The notes beneath the pieces are model-generated. The model did not search any database and was not told the origin of the DNA. It saw only the letters and a list, made by a program, of their open reading frames with translations. From Hirschia baltica ATCC 49814 (GTDB lineage: Bacteria; Pseudomonadota; Alphaproteobacteria; Caulobacterales; Hyphomonadaceae), in NCBI RefSeq assembly GCF_000023785.1, contig NC_012982.1, positions 2,108,001 through 2,172,000 of the forward strand: DNA of 64,000 nt, read 5' to 3'. Position numbers and translations under genes: made by a program. The first letter of the stretch is position 1, and each line of letters starts with the position of its first letter. Below are positions 27,293-36,704 of this stretch, piece after piece.

Positions 27293-27580
27293 CTATTCCA
27301 CCACCTTAGGCACAACAAAAAAACCATCGGCTGAATTTGGTGCATTTGCCAAAACTTCAGCTTGCCTATTTCCATCATTCACTTCATCAGCGCGCATTGG
27401 AAGGCTGACTTCAACAACGGATGTCATCGGCTCGATACCTTCAACATCAACTTCGTTTAATTGCTCGATCCAACCTAGAATGCCGTTTAACTCCTGAGCC
27501 ATAGGCTCAACACGCTCATCTTTGATCTTGATGCGAGAAAGACGTGCTGCTTTACGCACATCATCCGGGGTGACGCTCAT
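27293..27580 (-). CDS. gatC: Asp/Glu-tRNA amidotransferase subunit C
   Basis: 95 residues, the usual size. GatC wraps GatA and stabilises the GatAB interface. Typical sequence: VRKAARLSRIKIKDE, LNGILGWIEQLNEVDVEGIEPMTSV and the LPMRADEVNDG segment. First gene of the operon continuing into the GNAT gene and gatA; an initiator ATG at 27580 follows GGCAAGGTTGGC, which supplies the ribosome site. Confidence 0.94.
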   Translation of the reverse strand: MSVTPDDVRKAARLSRIKIKDERVEPMAQELNGILGWIEQLNEVDVEGIEPMTSVVEVSLPMRADEVNDGNRQAEVLANAPNSADGFFVVPKVVE

Positions 27581-27761
27581 GCCAACCTTGCCTCTTCAAT
27601 TTATAAATCCACCAGCGAGGGGTACGACCAGTCGCGCCTTCGATCAAGTGTGTTTGCTCCTCAACAATGAAATGATTCAAAATTTGATGTATTTATAATG
27701 TGGCCTAGCCCCTAAAAGCGGCGCATACTCGGACAAATTCAAATAAAAAGGCAGTTTTATC

Positions 27762-28226
27762 ATGAAAATTACCCATTCTTTGATTCCAGTCATCCTTTGC
27801 ACACTCGGGCTATCAGCTTGCACAAGCACTGACAAAACGACACCTCAGTTCACAGAATTTGATCCGGCCGACCCTCGCATTGGTAAGGAAGTCAAAAGAG
27901 TTTGCCGTGGAACAGGTGTTGATGGGTTTGGTGAAACCACTCGAAATACTGTTGTTGTATCCACATCCGTAAACCAACAGCACATCTTAAAAGTCGCTAG
28001 CGGGTGCTTTAACCTGAAAAATGCCCAATCTATTGCAATGGACCAGTTCTCCAGTTGTTTAACGCGTGGTGATTCACTTATTGCCTATGAAAGTATATTT
28101 GGTCCCAACCAAAATGAGCGCCACCCCATAAAATGTCGCATAACAAACATTTATGAATATGACAAAGATGCCATCAAGAATTTGGATTCTGAAGCTACCG
28201 AACCCGAAACAGATAATGGCAATTAA
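27762..28226 (+). CDS. DUF6491-like lipoprotein
   Basis: 154 residues with signal peptide ending LGLSAC; the lipid Cys is at about residue 20. Cysteines at VCRGTG, SGCFNL, SSCLTRGD and KCRITNIYEYD fit the DUF6491 family of small envelope proteins of unknown function found in Caulobacterales and related groups. It is the first of a plus-strand run; ruvX follows 48 nt later. Confidence 0.7.
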   Translation: MKITHSLIPVILCTLGLSACTSTDKTTPQFTEFDPADPRIGKEVKRVCRGTGVDGFGETTRNTVVVSTSVNQQHILKVASGCFNLKNAQSIAMDQFSSCLTRGDSLIAYESIFGPNQNERHPIKCRITNIYEYDKDAIKNLDSEATEPETDNGN

Positions 28227-28274
28227 AACGCCTGCCCTCTATCCTTTGGGACGCATTCTGACTACAGCATTCCC

Positions 28275-28727
28275 ATGGCAATTTTAGAACTTGATCAACT
28301 CCCACCGCGTGGCCCTTTACTAGGGCTTGATCCCGGCACAAAAACAATTGGCATCGCTGCTGCTGATGGCCTGCGCATGATTGCCAGCCCAGTCGAAACA
28401 ATAAAAAAGGGAAAAAAGCTGGCTCCAGCTTTAACCCGCCTGTTTGAGCTTTATGATGACCGTGTCTGTGTCGGCCTTGTTATCGGGCTACCCGTCAATA
28501 TGGATGGAAGTCATGGTCCACGCGTGCAAGCTGTGCGCGCATTGGCTCGCAATATTCTTGAAAAACGAGATGTGCCGATTGCCTTTTGGGATGAACGCTT
28601 ATCAACAGCAGCCGTTGAACGAACTTTACTCGAAGCAGACACCAGCCGCGCAAAACGAGCAGAAGTGATAGACAAAATGGCCGCCGCATATATTCTGCAG
28701 GGCGCGATAGATCGACTATCAAATTAA
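28275..28727 (+). CDS. ruvX: Holliday-junction resolvase-like protein RuvX (YqgF)
   Basis: 150-residue RNase H-fold protein. Motifs: LGLDPGTKTIGIAAADG (first acidic residue), VIGLPVNMDGSHGPR, FWDERLSTAAVE and the final Asp in VIDKMAAAYILQ. The family takes part in 5' processing of pre-16S rRNA in E. coli and may also cut branched DNA. A position next to the gatCA genes is common in alphaproteobacteria. Confidence 0.93.
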   Translation: MAILELDQLPPRGPLLGLDPGTKTIGIAAADGLRMIASPVETIKKGKKLAPALTRLFELYDDRVCVGLVIGLPVNMDGSHGPRVQAVRALARNILEKRDVPIAFWDERLSTAAVERTLLEADTSRAKRAEVIDKMAAAYILQGAIDRLSN

Positions 28728-28746
28728 TGCTGTGTGAGTGCTTCAA

Positions 28747-29520
28747 ATGCGACAACTGATTTTATCACTCTTTTCTATACTGATTTGTGCATGCTCCTCC
28801 GATAATAACTCACCCAAAATAGAAGCAAAAAACGAGACTTTTGTACTCGTCCATGGGTCTACAGGTGGCGGATGGGATTGGAAAACAATTGCCCAAAAAC
28901 TAGAAGCCAAAGGATACAAGGCTTATCGGCCAACTCTCACCGGCCTAGGAGAAAGAATGCACCTCGCAAGTGAAAGTGTTACTTTAAAAACTCACATAGA
29001 TGACATTGTAAACACTATCATTTTCGAAGACCTTCAAGATGTTGTCCTGACCGGTCACAGCTATGGTGGTGCCGTCATTACGGGCGTGATAAATGAAATA
29101 CCAGAACGCATTAAACACGTTATCTTTCTTGATGCATTCGTTCTTGATGATGGAATGACAGCCAAAGATGCTTGGGTAAATTGGCCAACAGAAGATGCCA
29201 TCATTGACGGGCTGGTAAATTTCTCTTGGCTCAAACCAGAAGATGGTTTCCCAAAGGATGTGCCACATCCATATAATACACTTACTCAGCCCGTTTCATA
29301 CGATAACCCAAAAGCAAAAATGCTGAATGTATCCTATGTCGCTTTTATTCCAAAAGGCATGACGCAACAAACGCGTGCAGAAGATCCGTCTTGGATACGT
29401 GCACAAGATAGAGGTTGGACGATACGCACTTTTCCGGGCGATCACACCGTTTATCGGGACGAACCTGATGCATTTACCAAAATGCTCATAGAGGCGCTGA
29501 AAGACACAAATTCCAAATAA
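28747..29520 (+). CDS. Alpha/beta-hydrolase lipoprotein (EstC/methylesterase-like)
   Basis: 257 residues. A lipoprotein signal peptide ends ILICAC (Cys at about 16). The hydrolase fold shows the oxyanion loop FVLVHGSTGGGWDW, nucleophile Ser in LTGHSYGGAVI, a likely Asp in IFLDAFV and the catalytic His in GDHTVYRDEP. It resembles EstC and plant methylesterase/hydroxynitrile lyase-like proteins. ATG at 28747 is preferred to a GTG three codons earlier. Confidence 0.88.
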   Translation: MRQLILSLFSILICACSSDNNSPKIEAKNETFVLVHGSTGGGWDWKTIAQKLEAKGYKAYRPTLTGLGERMHLASESVTLKTHIDDIVNTIIFEDLQDVVLTGHSYGGAVITGVINEIPERIKHVIFLDAFVLDDGMTAKDAWVNWPTEDAIIDGLVNFSWLKPEDGFPKDVPHPYNTLTQPVSYDNPKAKMLNVSYVAFIPKGMTQQTRAEDPSWIRAQDRGWTIRTFPGDHTVYRDEPDAFTKMLIEALKDTNSK

Positions 29521-29593
29521 TGCATTCTCCCAACTTATCTCACACCTCTTGCACGATAGTAATCGACTGGATAAGCCTGAGCTTAAGATCTAG

Positions 29594-29611
29594 CCAGAGT
29601 GCTCACTCTGG
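29594..29611. repeat. Short inverted repeat upstream of plsY
   Basis: CCAGAGTG CT CACTCTGG, a perfect 8+8 palindrome 22 bp before the plsY start. No T-run follows, so it may be an operator or a mRNA hairpin near the plsY ribosome-binding region. Confidence 0.5.
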
Positions 29612-29632
29612 CGTCAGCCACTGGAAACACTA

Positions 29633-30253
29633 ATGCTTGAATTCCCAATTGCTCTTGCTTTTGTCCTATCCATTATCGGTGGCTATTTATTTGGTTCAAT
29701 TCCATTTGGACTCGTCATCACAAAAATGGCTGGGCTGGGCGATATCCGAGATATTGGTTCAGGTAATATTGGTGCCACCAATGTATTGCGGACTGGCCGT
29801 AAAGATTTAGCGCTTGCTACCTTACTTCTGGATGCTGGAAAAGCAGGTATTGCTGCTGCAATTTTCAATTTCATTTTTGATTTTCACGCCGGCTTGCTTG
29901 CTGGTGCCGCAGCATTCATCGGCCATTGCTACCCTGTCTGGTTAAAATTCAAAGGCGGTAAAGGCGTAGCCACCTTTATCGGCATGTTGTTCGGCATTAT
30001 GTGGCAGGTCGCCTTGGCCTTTGCTGTATGCTGGCTTTCAATTGCGGTTGCCTTTAGATACTCTTCACTCGCAGCCTTGGTCACAGCAGCACTTTTACCT
30101 ATTATAACATGGTTTCTTATTGGTGATTGGTTCGCTGTTGGTGTGACGGCAGCATTGTCAATTTTGCTTTTCTATAGACACCGTGAGAACATCAAACGCT
30201 TGATAGCCGGCAGTGAAGAAAAGATTGGGCAAAAGAAAAAAGCCAAAGAATAA
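29633..30253 (+). CDS. plsY: Acyl-phosphate:glycerol-3-phosphate acyltransferase PlsY
   Basis: 206-residue inner-membrane enzyme making lysophosphatidic acid from acyl-phosphate. Three conserved cytoplasmic loops are visible: GSIPFGLVITK, the glycerol-phosphate loop DIRDIGSGNIGATNVLRTG and KFKGGKGVATFIG. Five membrane segments. In the conserved plsY-dprA-topA-rnr run. Confidence 0.96.
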   Translation: MLEFPIALAFVLSIIGGYLFGSIPFGLVITKMAGLGDIRDIGSGNIGATNVLRTGRKDLALATLLLDAGKAGIAAAIFNFIFDFHAGLLAGAAAFIGHCYPVWLKFKGGKGVATFIGMLFGIMWQVALAFAVCWLSIAVAFRYSSLAALVTAALLPIITWFLIGDWFAVGVTAALSILLFYRHRENIKRLIAGSEEKIGQKKKAKE

Positions 30254-30283
30254 TCTTTCATTCAAAACTCAGTTGGGGGACTG

Positions 30284-31405
30284 ATGCATCAAAATAACAA
30301 AACATTGTCCGATGGCGAGCGCGCCAAACGTCTACAATTGCTGCGCACCCCGAATGTGGGACCAATGACATATGCGCAACTTATGTCTCGCTTCTCTGGT
30401 GATATAGATGCTGTTTTAGATGCGCTTCCAAACCTCACAACACGCGCCGGCAAGCATCGTGATTTCAAACTCCCTTCCCTCTCCATCATAGAGAGGGAAA
30501 TAGATAAAGCGCACAAAATAGGTGCCCGCTTCATCGCCTATGATGAAGCTGACTACCCGCTTCCCTTAAACGCACTTACCCCGCCCCCGCCAATGATTTG
30601 TGTGCGTGGTAAAATGGAAGCTTTTCTGAAACCCGGTATCGCCATTGTTGGAGCTAGAAATGCGTCCGCAGCAGGTAGAAAACTAACACGTGATATTTCA
30701 CATGAATTAGCAAAATCCGGCTACACAATCGTGTCAGGCTTGGCGCGTGGGATAGACGGCGAAGCGCACGCAGCCGCCCTACAAACAGGTCATACAATCG
30801 CAGTCCTTGCCGGAGGTGTAGATGCAATCTACCCGCCCGAACATGCCAAACTTTATGATGCTATTCTTGAACGCGGCGCAATCGTCAGCGAATCACCATT
30901 AGGCTATATTGCGACCGCTAAAGACTTTCCCAAGCGCAACCGGATCATTACAGGGCTTTCAATGGCTGTATTGGTTGCAGAAGCAGCCTTGCGTTCTGGT
31001 TCCCTAATTTCAGCGCGCGTTGCCCTCGAACAAGGCCGTGAAGTATTAGCTATTCCCGGATCCCCCTTGGATGAGCGCACCCGTGGCTCAAATGGACTTC
31101 TCAGACAAGGAGCGTGGCTGGTCGAAAATGCAGAAGACGTGATTGCAGCGCTAGAAAATTCAATACCTCCAATGCTGGCAGAGCCTGAAGCGCCCACATT
31201 TGAAACACTCAGCATGATTGATGTTTCTCTATCCACAATCCAATCTTTAACAATGGCGCTTTCTCCAACGCCGACCCATATAGACGAATTAGTGCGCGTC
31301 GTGAGAGCACCACTTAGGGAGGTAAACGCAGCTCTTACCGAGCTGGAACTCGATGGTATTGCTCAAACTCATGCAGGTGGATATGTGAGTACTGTTATTG
31401 AATAA
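30284..31405 (+). CDS. dprA: DNA-processing protein DprA
   Basis: 373 residues. Loads RecA on incoming single-stranded DNA during transformation. The Rossmann-like core is evident: AIVGARNASAAGRK, YTIVSGLARGIDGEAHAAAL, VLAGGVDAIYPPEHAKL, FPKRNRIITGLS and EQGREVLAIPGSPLDERTRGSNGLLRQGA. A winged-helix C-terminal domain (about 315-373) follows. Competence genes are not otherwise in view, so a working transformation system is not implied. Confidence 0.96.
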   Translation: MHQNNKTLSDGERAKRLQLLRTPNVGPMTYAQLMSRFSGDIDAVLDALPNLTTRAGKHRDFKLPSLSIIEREIDKAHKIGARFIAYDEADYPLPLNALTPPPPMICVRGKMEAFLKPGIAIVGARNASAAGRKLTRDISHELAKSGYTIVSGLARGIDGEAHAAALQTGHTIAVLAGGVDAIYPPEHAKLYDAILERGAIVSESPLGYIATAKDFPKRNRIITGLSMAVLVAEAALRSGSLISARVALEQGREVLAIPGSPLDERTRGSNGLLRQGAWLVENAEDVIAALENSIPPMLAEPEAPTFETLSMIDVSLSTIQSLTMALSPTPTHIDELVRVVRAPLREVNAALTELELDGIAQTHAGGYVSTVIE

Positions 31406-31596
31406 AAACTGATTTCTCATCTAAAAACATGCCTAAAATTCGCCATTCAAGCGATTTTTTTTGGGTAATGCTGCAAATTGTCACCAAATGCTTAATTGAC
31501 TTTTATGTCCAGCTCCACCAGTTTCCGCCGCTCAATGCTTCGGGGTGGATTGGCTTAATCAACCCCAATATCGCGAATTCGCCGGGAGAATATATA

Positions 31597-34194
31597 ATGC
31601 AAGTCGTCGTCGTAGAGTCTCCCGCCAAAGCAAAAACCATCAACAACTATCTCGGCAAAGACTATATCGTGCTCGCCTCATACGGGCATATCAGAGACCT
31701 TCCTTCCAAAGATGGTTCAGTTGATCCAGACGCTGATTTTGCGATGAAATGGGAAGGTGATTCCAAATCCAACAAACGTATCAAGGATATCGCCGACGCC
31801 TTAAAGGGAGCCGATGGCCTGATACTCGCCACCGACCCTGATAGAGAGGGTGAAGCTATTTCATGGCACGTATTGGATGTCCTTTCCAAAAAACGCGGCC
31901 TAATGAAAGACAAAAAAATCGAGCGCGTTGTTTTTAATGCGATCACCAAAAAGTCTATCCTTGAAGCCATGCAGAACCCAAGAAGCCTCGATCAGGAATT
32001 GGTAGATGCATACCTTGCCCGTCGTGCCTTGGATTACCTTGTTGGGTTCAACCTGTCTCCAGTTCTCTGGCGCAAACTCCCCGGCTCCCGTTCTGCTGGC
32101 CGCGTACAATCGGTTGCTTTGCGCTTGATTTGTGAACGTGAAGTCGAGATTGAAGCCTTTAAACCAGAAGAATACTGGACCATTAAAGGCTTGATGGATT
32201 CTGTATCAAAAACAGAATTTGAAGCACGCTTATACGAACTTGAAGGCAAGAAAACTCAAAAATTCTCATTCCCGAATAAAGAAGCAGCCGATAAAGCTCT
32301 CGAAGTCGTGCGCGTTGGTGGCTACACAGTTCAATCTGTCGAAGCCAAACCTGTAAAATCAAACCCGCCACCGCCATTTACAACATCAACGCTTCAACAA
32401 GAAGCCTCGCGTAAACTCGGTTTCAACGCGTCGCGCACAATGGGCGCAGCTCAAAAATTGTACGAAGCTGGTCTCATCACATATATGCGTACTGATGGTG
32501 TTGAGATGGCTCAAGAAGCCATTCACGCGGCTCGCGATGCCATTAAAGAGCGTTATGGTGCACCTTACGTGCCTTCCAGTCCGCGCATTTACACATCCAA
32601 AGCCAAAAACGCGCAGGAAGCACACGAAGCCGTCCGTCCGACAGATTTCTTAAAACACCCGTCGGAAGTGCGTTTAGAAGCAGACCTTCAGCGCCTCTAC
32701 GATCTTGTCTGGAAACGTGCAGTCGCATCTCAAATGGCAACAGCACAGCTTGAGCGCACAACAGCCGATCTAAAATCTAAAGATGGACAAGCCATCTTAC
32801 GCGCGACCGGTCAGGTTGTGAAATTTGATGGTTTCCTCACCCTTTATCAAGAAGGTAAGGATGATGCCAATGGTGATGAGGATGCCAAACGCCTGCCAGC
32901 CATGAGCGTTGGCGATGTCATTGATCTCAAAAAAGCCGACGCCAACCAAAGCTTCACACAGCCACCTCCGCGCTTCACCGAGGCATCTTTGGTGAAGAAA
33001 ATGGAAGAATTGGGCATTGGACGCCCATCAACCTACGCATCAACATTGGCCACTTTGCGTGACCGCGATTATGTGGAGATGGACAAAAATCGCTTTGTCC
33101 CTGCGGACAAAGGTCGATTGGTTACAATCTTCCTTGAGAACTATTTCAACCAATATGTTCAATATGATTTCACGGCCGAGCTAGAAGAAAAACTCGACCT
33201 TGTTTCAGATGGCAAACTGGAATGGAAAGTCTTTCTCGCAGAATTTTGGAAACAGTTCAGCCTTAAAATCGCAGAAGTCATGGAATTGCGCGTCACAAAC
33301 GTGCTCGATCTTCTAAATGACGTACTTGGCCCTAAAATCTTCCCGCCTAAACTGGATGAAAAAACTGGCGAGCCAACAGGTGAAGACCCACGCTTATGTC
33401 CATTATGTAAAGAAGGTCAGCTCTCAATGAAGCTTGGCCGCAATGGCGCTTTTATCGGGTGTTCAAACTATCCCGAATGTAAGCACACACGCCCATTCAC
33501 GACAGATGGTTCAGATGCTGAAGACGCTGTGTCACCAGATGGCAAGCTATTGGGCCAAGACCCTGAAACAGGTAAAGACATCAGCCTGCGTACGGGTCGC
33601 TTTGGGCCATATGTTCAGCTAGGCGAAGGCATCGGCAAAGAAAAGCCAAAACGCGGTTCTATCCCCAAAGGATGGAAAGCCGATGAATTGACACTTGCTC
33701 AAGCTATCCAGCTCATCAACCTCCCCCGTGAGATCGGTCCTCACCCGGAAGATGGTGAAATGATGTATGCTAATTTTGGTCGGTACGGGCCTTATGTTCA
33801 GCACCAAAAAACCTATGCCAATTTGCCAGACCCGATGGATGTTTTCGAAGTTGGCCTGAACCGCGCCGTTGCACTAATTGCAGAGAAAAATGCAAAAGGT
33901 GGACGCGGCGGTGCTGCAAAAGCACTGAAAGAACTTGGCAAACACCCAGACACAGATGAACCAATCAATGTGTTTGATGGGCGCTATGGTCCCTATGTTA
34001 AACACCAAAAAACCAATGCAACTTTGCCAAAGGATTTAACACCTGAGACAATTACGTTGGAAAAAGCGATTGAATTGATCAATGCAAAGGCTGGTGCGTC
34101 AAAGAAAAAAGCACCCGCCAAGAAAAAAGCGCCCGCGAAAAAAACTGCGGCTAAGAAAGCTCCCGCTAAAAAGGCTCCTGCTAGCGATTCTTAA
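31597..34194 (+). CDS. topA: DNA topoisomerase I with Lys/Ala/Pro-rich tail
   Basis: 865 residues. TOPRIM domain starts at once (MQVVVVESPAKAKTINNYLG; DPDREGEAISWH), the active-site Tyr is in LITYMRTDG near residue 295, and a four-Cys zinc ribbon (CPLCKEG...CSNYPEC) lies near residue 600. Then come three GRxGPYV-type topoisomerase C-terminal repeats and a roughly 30-residue tail of alternating KKAPAKK units, like histone H1 or HU tails, expected to raise DNA affinity. The frame is open 56 codons upstream, but ATG at 31597 with GGGAG 8 nt before it is clearly the start. Confidence 0.97.
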   Translation: MQVVVVESPAKAKTINNYLGKDYIVLASYGHIRDLPSKDGSVDPDADFAMKWEGDSKSNKRIKDIADALKGADGLILATDPDREGEAISWHVLDVLSKKRGLMKDKKIERVVFNAITKKSILEAMQNPRSLDQELVDAYLARRALDYLVGFNLSPVLWRKLPGSRSAGRVQSVALRLICEREVEIEAFKPEEYWTIKGLMDSVSKTEFEARLYELEGKKTQKFSFPNKEAADKALEVVRVGGYTVQSVEAKPVKSNPPPPFTTSTLQQEASRKLGFNASRTMGAAQKLYEAGLITYMRTDGVEMAQEAIHAARDAIKERYGAPYVPSSPRIYTSKAKNAQEAHEAVRPTDFLKHPSEVRLEADLQRLYDLVWKRAVASQMATAQLERTTADLKSKDGQAILRATGQVVKFDGFLTLYQEGKDDANGDEDAKRLPAMSVGDVIDLKKADANQSFTQPPPRFTEASLVKKMEELGIGRPSTYASTLATLRDRDYVEMDKNRFVPADKGRLVTIFLENYFNQYVQYDFTAELEEKLDLVSDGKLEWKVFLAEFWKQFSLKIAEVMELRVTNVLDLLNDVLGPKIFPPKLDEKTGEPTGEDPRLCPLCKEGQLSMKLGRNGAFIGCSNYPECKHTRPFTTDGSDAEDAVSPDGKLLGQDPETGKDISLRTGRFGPYVQLGEGIGKEKPKRGSIPKGWKADELTLAQAIQLINLPREIGPHPEDGEMMYANFGRYGPYVQHQKTYANLPDPMDVFEVGLNRAVALIAEKNAKGGRGGAAKALKELGKHPDTDEPINVFDGRYGPYVKHQKTNATLPKDLTPETITLEKAIELINAKAGASKKKAPAKKKAPAKKTAAKKAPAKKAPASDS

Positions 34195-34211
34195 GCACCA
34201 CAAAACACCAC

Positions 34212-34249
34212 ATTCGGGGCGAAGATTATTCAAATCTGATGCCCCGAAT
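34212..34249 (+). terminator. Stem-loop between topA and rnr
   Basis: ATTCGGGGC / GCCCCGAAT perfect 9-bp outer stem with an inner AGATT / AATCT stem, 18 nt after the topA stop. It lacks a clear T-run; probably a transcript 3'-end stabiliser or Rho-linked terminator. Confidence 0.55.
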
Positions 34250-34328
34250 ACTTGCCCTAAAACTGTAATTTAAATTTCAACAAACAAAAAACGGGCATTA
34301 AATCCATTTTTGGGTTATATGCCTCCTC

Positions 34329-36605
34329 ATGAGTAATATAACTGAAAAAGCCGTTCTTGAATTTCTAGAGCGCAATCCCGATAAATCCAACAAACGCGAA
34401 ATTGCACGAGGTCTTGGTGTTCAAGGCTCCGACCGTGTCGCGCTGCGTCAGATTCTAAAAAAACTTGAAACAGAAGGCACAATCGCTCGCACAGGAAAAC
34501 GTCAGTTTTCTAGCGTTGATGCCCCGCCTCCCACATCTATCATTAAATTTGAAAAACTAGACGAACATGGCGATCTAGTTGGCCGCTGCGTCGGCCGTGA
34601 TGGCTTGTACGGCCCAGAGATCACATGTGTTGCCACTGGCGGACGCAAAAAAGGCGAATCCCTTGGAATTGGCGATAAAGCTCTCTGTAAAGTTGGCAAA
34701 GCTAATGACAGTCTCTGGTATGCCAAAGTTATCAAGAAAATCGAAAACACGACGACTTCAACAGTCATCGGTTTGTTTGAAGCCAATAAACATGGCGGAC
34801 GCGTCAAACCGACCAGTCGCAAAGACAAAAATGAGTATCTGGTTGAAAAGATCCTCTCCAAAGATGCAGAAACTGGCGACATCGTTCGTATCAGCCTAAA
34901 AAAATCTAAGCCTTACGGCCCGCAAATGGCTGAAGTGGTTGAGATTGTTGGGCGTATGGAAAACCCAAAATCAGCATCCCTCATCGCTCTGCACACACAT
35001 GATGTGCCCGATGAATTCCCCGTTGAAATCATTGCAGAAGCGGAAAACGCGACAGCTCAAAAAACGGCGCGTGAAGATCTTACAGATATTCCGCTCATCA
35101 CAATCGACCCAGCAGATGCACGCGATCATGATGATGCTGTTTTTGCACGTCCAGATGAAGATGAAGGCAATAATGGCGGCTGGATCGTTTATGTCGCTAT
35201 TGCAGATGTTGCTGCCTATGTACAACACGGTACAGCATTGGATGATGAAGCCTATAAACGCGGAAACTCGACCTATTTCCCAGACCGTGTTGCGCCAATG
35301 CTTCCAGAAGCTCTTTCAGCAGAACAATGTTCTCTGAAGGAAAACGAATTGCGCGAAACTTTCGCGGTTGAAATGCGTTTTTCTGCAAATGGTAACAAAA
35401 TTGGCCACCGCTTTATTCGCGGTACAATGCGTTCAGCAGCCAAACTTTCCTATGAACAAGCTCAAGCCGCTATTGATGGCAAACCTGACGATAAGGCCGG
35501 CCCTCTTCTTGAAACCGTCCTTAAGCCTTTATGGGCAGCTTATGAATGTGTCGGCAAAGCCCGCACACGTCGCCAACCATTGGAGCTAGACCTACCCGAG
35601 CGCCGCGTCACACTTGATAAAGACGGCACAGTGCTTGGCGTATTCACCAAAGACCGCTTTGACGCTCATAAACTCATCGAAGAGTTTATGATCCAAGCCA
35701 ATGTGTGTGCGGCGGAAAGCTTAGAAAAAGCAAATTCACCGCTGATCTATCGTGTGCATGATGAACCCTCAGACGAGAAAATTCTCGCCCTTGGTTTCTT
35801 CTTGCCAACCATTGGCATGAAATGGGCACGCGGCGCGAAAAAAACAGCAGAACGCTTTAACGACCTACTTGCACAAGCAAGACGCACAGAACACGAGCAC
35901 CTTGTTTCGGAAATGGTGTTGAGATCACAATCTCAAGCGAGATACGCACCTGAGAATTTTGGCCATTTCGGACTCAATCTCGCGAAATATGCGCACTTCA
36001 CATCTCCTATTCGTCGGTATTCCGATCTCATCGTGCACCGCGCGCTCATTCGGGCGCTCAGCCTTGGTCCAGATGGATTATCAGATGTTGAGTCCAAACG
36101 CCTTGAAGAAATCGCAGAACACCTGACCACCACAGAGCGCCGCTCTATGGCAGCCGAGCGTGATGCAACAGACCGCTATTTAGTGGCCTTCATGTCTGAA
36201 AAAGTTGGCGCTGAATTTCAAGGCCGTATCGCAGGCGTCACCAAGGCTGGTATGTTTGTGAAGCTCGATGATAGCGGTGCTGATGGCTTCATACCGGCAG
36301 CCCGTCTCTCTGATGAATACTGGCTGTATGATGAGCACAATGCTGCTCTTGTGGCTGAAGGCTCTGAAAAACGCTATGAAATGGGCATGCCTGTACTCGT
36401 AAAGCTTGAGGAAGCAACGCCGCTTACAGGTGGATTGCTATTTGAAATGCTGTCTGAGCCACGTGAGGCACGCGAAGATCTGGTAAAGCCCAAGCGTGAG
36501 CGTCGTGGTCGAAACCATCCACCACGCGGCAATAAGGGCAGCAAAAAACGCCCTTCAAATAGATCTGCGCGGTCCAATGGGTCACGTTCTGGCAAGAAGA
36601 AATAA
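34329..36605 (+). CDS. rnr: Ribonuclease R
   Basis: 758-residue processive 3'-5' exoribonuclease that degrades structured RNA. An N-terminal winged-helix region (NKREIARGLGVQGSDRVALR) is followed by cold-shock-like RNA-binding domains, the RNB catalytic core with ITIDPADARDHDDAVF near residue 260 (metal-binding Asp residues), ARYAPENFGHFGL and FTSPIRRYSDLIVHRAL, then an S1 domain (FQGRIAGVTKAGMFVKLDD) and a long basic Arg/Lys/Gly/Ser tail. Part of the topA-rnr-nudix run. Confidence 0.97.
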   Translation: MSNITEKAVLEFLERNPDKSNKREIARGLGVQGSDRVALRQILKKLETEGTIARTGKRQFSSVDAPPPTSIIKFEKLDEHGDLVGRCVGRDGLYGPEITCVATGGRKKGESLGIGDKALCKVGKANDSLWYAKVIKKIENTTTSTVIGLFEANKHGGRVKPTSRKDKNEYLVEKILSKDAETGDIVRISLKKSKPYGPQMAEVVEIVGRMENPKSASLIALHTHDVPDEFPVEIIAEAENATAQKTAREDLTDIPLITIDPADARDHDDAVFARPDEDEGNNGGWIVYVAIADVAAYVQHGTALDDEAYKRGNSTYFPDRVAPMLPEALSAEQCSLKENELRETFAVEMRFSANGNKIGHRFIRGTMRSAAKLSYEQAQAAIDGKPDDKAGPLLETVLKPLWAAYECVGKARTRRQPLELDLPERRVTLDKDGTVLGVFTKDRFDAHKLIEEFMIQANVCAAESLEKANSPLIYRVHDEPSDEKILALGFFLPTIGMKWARGAKKTAERFNDLLAQARRTEHEHLVSEMVLRSQSQARYAPENFGHFGLNLAKYAHFTSPIRRYSDLIVHRALIRALSLGPDGLSDVESKRLEEIAEHLTTTERRSMAAERDATDRYLVAFMSEKVGAEFQGRIAGVTKAGMFVKLDDSGADGFIPAARLSDEYWLYDEHNAALVAEGSEKRYEMGMPVLVKLEEATPLTGGLLFEMLSEPREAREDLVKPKRERRGRNHPPRGNKGSKKRPSNRSARSNGSRSGKKK

Positions 36606-36704
36606 GATCAAGCTGACAGGAGCGTCGTCATAACAGAAAAAACTTTCAAACCAGGGCAGTTTGACGACGCACCTCCTGATTTAAGCCGCGCGGACAATCC
36701 GGTC

